Below are positions 20,313-22,801 of a stretch of DNA of 22,801 nucleotides, piece by piece. The stretch is taken from positions 1 to 22,801 of the forward strand of contig JAHIKV010000105.1 of NCBI GenBank assembly GCA_018897395.1. The letters run 5' to 3'. The position numbers were made by a program, and so were the translations under genes. Origin of the DNA: Planctomycetota bacterium (GTDB lineage: Bacteria; Planctomycetota; Planctomycetia; Pirellulales; Thermoguttaceae). Below the pieces are notes generated by a model, which did not search any database, was not told where the DNA came from, and saw only the letters and a list, made by a program, of their open reading frames with translations. Numbering within the stretch: the stretch's first letter is position 1; every line of letters begins with the position of its first letter.

Positions 20313-21920
20313 TCATCCGGCCAACAAATTCGCCTTCAAGTCAATCCCCGTCTCCGGCGCCGTATCGGCGGCGACGGAGAAATACAATATCTCTCGGGCG
20401 ATCTCGTCGAGCGCCGCCCTGGCATTATACAGCCCCTTCCGGCCGAGCAACTCCCAGCAGACGCTCCCTTCCGTCCTGACGCCCGCCGGCGGACGGATCG
20501 CGCGACGGACCGATTGCAGCCGGTCGGCGTGGTTGACGTATGAACCGTCGCGCTCGGGATAAGCCGCGCCGGGCAGCAGGTAAGTCGCCCGCTCGGACAA
20601 CGGCGAGGGGAACAGGTCTTGCACGACCAGCAGCTTCAGCCGCTCGAACCGCGCGGCGGTCGCCTGGCCGATCCACTCGTGCTTGTACCCACCGGAGACC
20701 CAAACGCCCTGCAGCGCGTCCTGGTCCAATTCCGTGAGGAGTTCGTCGAAAGTGGCCACTCGTCGGGCGAAATGGGCGATCACCGCTTCCACGCCGCGGC
20801 GGTTGGGACATTTTTCCGCCCGAATCGTGAACCCGCCGGGGAACCGCTCTTCCTCGCCCACTTCGGGCACCGGACCTATGACCAGCGGCGCTTCGGCGTC
20901 GATGCCGCGGATCAGTTTGCAGAGCAAATACGCCTCTTCGACCGTCAGGAAAGGCGAGATCACCGCGGCCAACCGGCCGGCCTCGCCGAGCGACCGATTC
21001 AACTCCTTCGGCAGATCGATCCAATCGCGTGTGTCGGTGATCCCCGTCTCGCGTCCCCAGGGCTGCGTCAGCCGGCGGGGGTCGTGGACGTGCGGATAGT
21101 CGTACCGGCCGTCGTTGCAGATCCACCACTTATTGACAAAGGGGTTTTCCCGCGGCTTGATCCGCCAGACGCGGTCCTGGTTCTCCTCGATCCAGATCGA
21201 GCAGCCGGTCGAACAGCCGGTGCAAACGCCCCGATGCCGCCGCAGATACCAGACCCGTTGGCGATACAAAAAGTCCTTGTCGCCGAGCGCGCCGACCGGA
21301 CAGAGATCGACGACGTTGCCCGAGAGCTTGTTGTTCAACGGGAAGCCGGCCACGACGTCGATTTCCTCTCGGGCGCCGCGGCCGGTAATCATCAACTCGC
21401 ATGTGCCGCTGATCTCCCGTGCGAAGCGGACGCATCGGCTGCACATCACGCAACGATCGACGAAGAGCGTCACGTCTCCCAGGTCGCGCCGCCGGCTGGT
21501 AAACGGCCGGATATCCGCCCGGCGCTCGGGTTGGCCGTACTCGAAGTGATAATCTTGCAAGAGGCACTCGCCCGCCTTGTCGCAGATCGGGCAGTCGATC
21601 GGATGGCGGAGCAGCAGGTCTTCCTCGACCATCGCTCGGGCGCGGGCCACCTTCTCGCTGTTGGTAACAATCACCATGTTGTCGGCGACGATCGTGTTGC
21701 AGGCGGGGACGAGCTTCGGCTGCATCGCGATCTCGCCCGTTTTCGGGTCGCGCGTACCGACCTCGACCAGACACATGCGGCAACTTCCCGCCACCGACAG
21801 GCCCGGATGCCAGCAGTAGTGCGGAATCTCGACGCCCACGAGCCGCGCGGCCTCGATGCCGTTCAGCCGCCGCCCGGCGGGAATCTCGATCTCGCGGTTG
21901 TCGATGATGATCGTTGCCAT
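20313..21920 (-). CDS. nuoG: NADH:quinone oxidoreductase subunit G (short form)
   Basis: Iron-sulfur subunit of the peripheral arm of complex I. The 535-residue product is shorter than E. coli NuoG (about 900). Cluster ligands are complete: [2Fe-2S] N1b by Cys36, Cys47, Cys50 and Cys74; N5 by His106, Cys110, Cys113 and Cys119; N4 by Cys157, Cys160, Cys163 and Cys207; and the off-path N7 by Cys233, Cys236, Cys240 and Cys268 (CX2CX3CX27C). The remaining part is a reduced molybdopterin-oxidoreductase-like domain. ATG 21920 (MATIIIDNREIEIP) is preferred; an ATG five codons upstream is less likely. No Shine-Dalgarno. Confidence 0.95.
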   Translation of the reverse strand: MATIIIDNREIEIPAGRRLNGIEAARLVGVEIPHYCWHPGLSVAGSCRMCLVEVGTRDPKTGEIAMQPKLVPACNTIVADNMVIVTNSEKVARARAMVEEDLLLRHPIDCPICDKAGECLLQDYHFEYGQPERRADIRPFTSRRRDLGDVTLFVDRCVMCSRCVRFAREISGTCELMITGRGAREEIDVVAGFPLNNKLSGNVVDLCPVGALGDKDFLYRQRVWYLRRHRGVCTGCSTGCSIWIEENQDRVWRIKPRENPFVNKWWICNDGRYDYPHVHDPRRLTQPWGRETGITDTRDWIDLPKELNRSLGEAGRLAAVISPFLTVEEAYLLCKLIRGIDAEAPLVIGPVPEVGEEERFPGGFTIRAEKCPNRRGVEAVIAHFARRVATFDELLTELDQDALQGVWVSGGYKHEWIGQATAARFERLKLLVVQDLFPSPLSERATYLLPGAAYPERDGSYVNHADRLQSVRRAIRPPAGVRTEGSVCWELLGRKGLYNARAALDEIAREILYFSVAADTAPETGIDLKANLLAG

Positions 21921-21939
21921 ACAAGTATTCAGCAATATG

Positions 21940-22023
21940 TTTAGCCGCCGCGTCCACGCGGCGTAGAATCGTGTAGTTGCATTATTTTCTCAAACCACGC
22001 GCCGCGTGGACGCGGCGGCTAAA
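21940..22023. repeat. Inverted pair of TTTAGCCGCCGCG elements between nuoF and nuoG
   Basis: TTTAGCCGCCGCGTCCACG...CG at 21940-21963 matches the reverse complement of 22000-22023 exactly over 24 bases. The nuoF stop codon TAG (22019-22021) is formed by the TTTAGC edge of the right-hand copy. A 36-base AT-richer spacer lies between the copies. Confidence 0.92.
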
Positions 22024-22801
22024 CTGCGGCCAACGCTTCCACCGGTTCCGTCTCCATGTATCCGTCGGGATTCGTACGCATAATATATTTTTCAAACTCG
22101 TCGCGGAACTTGGCCAACGCGGTCTTGATCGGCCAGGCGGCGCCGTCGGCCAGTCCGCAGATCGTCGTGCCGGGCATGATGCCGATCGACTCGCCGATCT
22201 CCCGCAACAGATCGAGGTCTCGCAACCGTCCCCGGCCGGCCTTGATCCGCTCCATCATTTGCAGCGCCCAGTAGGTTCCCTCGCGGCAGGGCGTACACTG
22301 GCCGCAGCTTTCGCGGGCGAAGAAACGGCAACTGTTGTGCAGGAAATCGACCATCGAGTAGGTCTCGTCCAGCACCACAACGCCTCCGGTGCCAAGCCCC
22401 AGACATCCTACCCGCATCGGCGCGGCGAAGTCCAACGGGGTGTCGAACTCCGAGGCGGCGACCACGCCCGTGCTCAGTCCGCCGAGCACTGCCGCCTTCG
22501 CCTTCCGCCCCTTCCAAACGCCGCCGCCGAACTGCTCGATCAATTGGCCGACGCTGATACCCAGCGGGGCCTCGTAGCAGCCGGGGCGGTTGACGTGCCC
22601 GGAAAGTCCGAACAGTTTCGGGCCGAAGCTGCCGGGGTCGCGGGGATTGTTCGGCTCGGGCGGAGTGCCCATCGAACGGAACCAGGCCGCGCCCCGATCG
22701 ACGATGTGTTTCACGCAGGCGAGCGTCTCGACATTGTTCACCACGGTCGGCTTTCGGAAAAGGCCCTCGACGGCCGGGAACGGCGGTTTGATCCGCGGCC
22801 A
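22019..22801 (-). CDS. nuoF: NADH:quinone oxidoreductase subunit F, C-terminal part (runs off right edge)
   Basis: The flavin- and NADH-binding subunit of complex I. The last 261 codons are in the window. They begin WPRIKPPFPAVEGLFRKPTVV, followed by NNVETLA, the conserved central segment; the FMN/NADH-binding N-terminal part lies beyond the edge. The N3 cluster ligands are present: ESCGQCTPCREG gives three Cys and TTICGLADG the fourth. The C-terminal tail (YMETEPVEALAAV) is unremarkable. The stop codon is supplied by a repeat element. It is the first nuo gene seen, with nuoE expected upstream outside the window. Confidence 0.97.
   Translation of the reverse strand, partial: WPRIKPPFPAVEGLFRKPTVVNNVETLACVKHIVDRGAAWFRSMGTPPEPNNPRDPGSFGPKLFGLSGHVNRPGCYEAPLGISVGQLIEQFGGGVWKGRKAKAAVLGGLSTGVVAASEFDTPLDFAAPMRVGCLGLGTGGVVVLDETYSMVDFLHNSCRFFARESCGQCTPCREGTYWALQMMERIKAGRGRLRDLDLLREIGESIGIMPGTTICGLADGAAWPIKTALAKFRDEFEKYIMRTNPDGYMETEPVEALAAV

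Overview
The window is GC-rich bacterial DNA. It is dominated on its right half by a minus-strand nuo operon encoding the proton-pumping NADH:quinone oxidoreductase (complex I). Gene style suggests a planctomycete, probably Pirellulales-like. The pointers are a GlmU-like sugar nucleotidyltransferase, a small antitoxin-like protein ending in the DHYLYG motif, starts without Shine-Dalgarno sequences, and a very heavy load of short palindromic and heptameric repeats. This assignment is inference from gene content; no rRNA or other phylogenetic marker is present.

Left part (1-6200): the start of an unidentified membrane protein leaves the left edge. Then come a D-2-hydroxyacid dehydrogenase (minus), a 54-residue basic small ORF (plus), a YqgE/AlgH protein (plus), a small antitoxin-like protein (minus), a GlmU-like bifunctional-type protein (minus) and a ketosynthase-fold protein (plus) whose catalytic Cys is replaced by Asp. 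Palindrome clusters fill the gaps.

Middle (5898-11165): a compact plus-strand operon mntA-hepT-GTPase has overlapping genes. It is followed by a roughly 780-base region with little coding. Two minus-strand genes come next: a receiver-like protein without a recognisable phosphoacceptor, and a PAS-AAA-Fis regulator whose ATPase motifs are all degenerate.

Right part (11219-22801): nuoN, M, L, K, J, I, H, G and the 3' part of nuoF, transcribed leftward in the order F-G-H-I-J-K-L-M-N. Cluster ligands in NuoF, NuoG (including the N7 set) and NuoI, and the key charged residues in NuoL, NuoM and NuoK, are intact, so the complex should work. nuoA-E would lie beyond the right edge or elsewhere.

The most striking feature is repeat invasion. 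All eight nuo gene junctions carry a palindrome, REP-like fragment or 7-bp-period array, and these supply stop codons and C-terminal tails. Repeats also sit in frame inside nuoM (about 69 codons), nuoN (a 29-bp perfect hairpin near the 5' end plus a tail of about 95 codons) and the GTPase (about 43 codons). Several unrelated heptamer motifs (GGGATTR, TAGTGGR, TGGCCAC, TCGNNNN) share the same 7-bp period.
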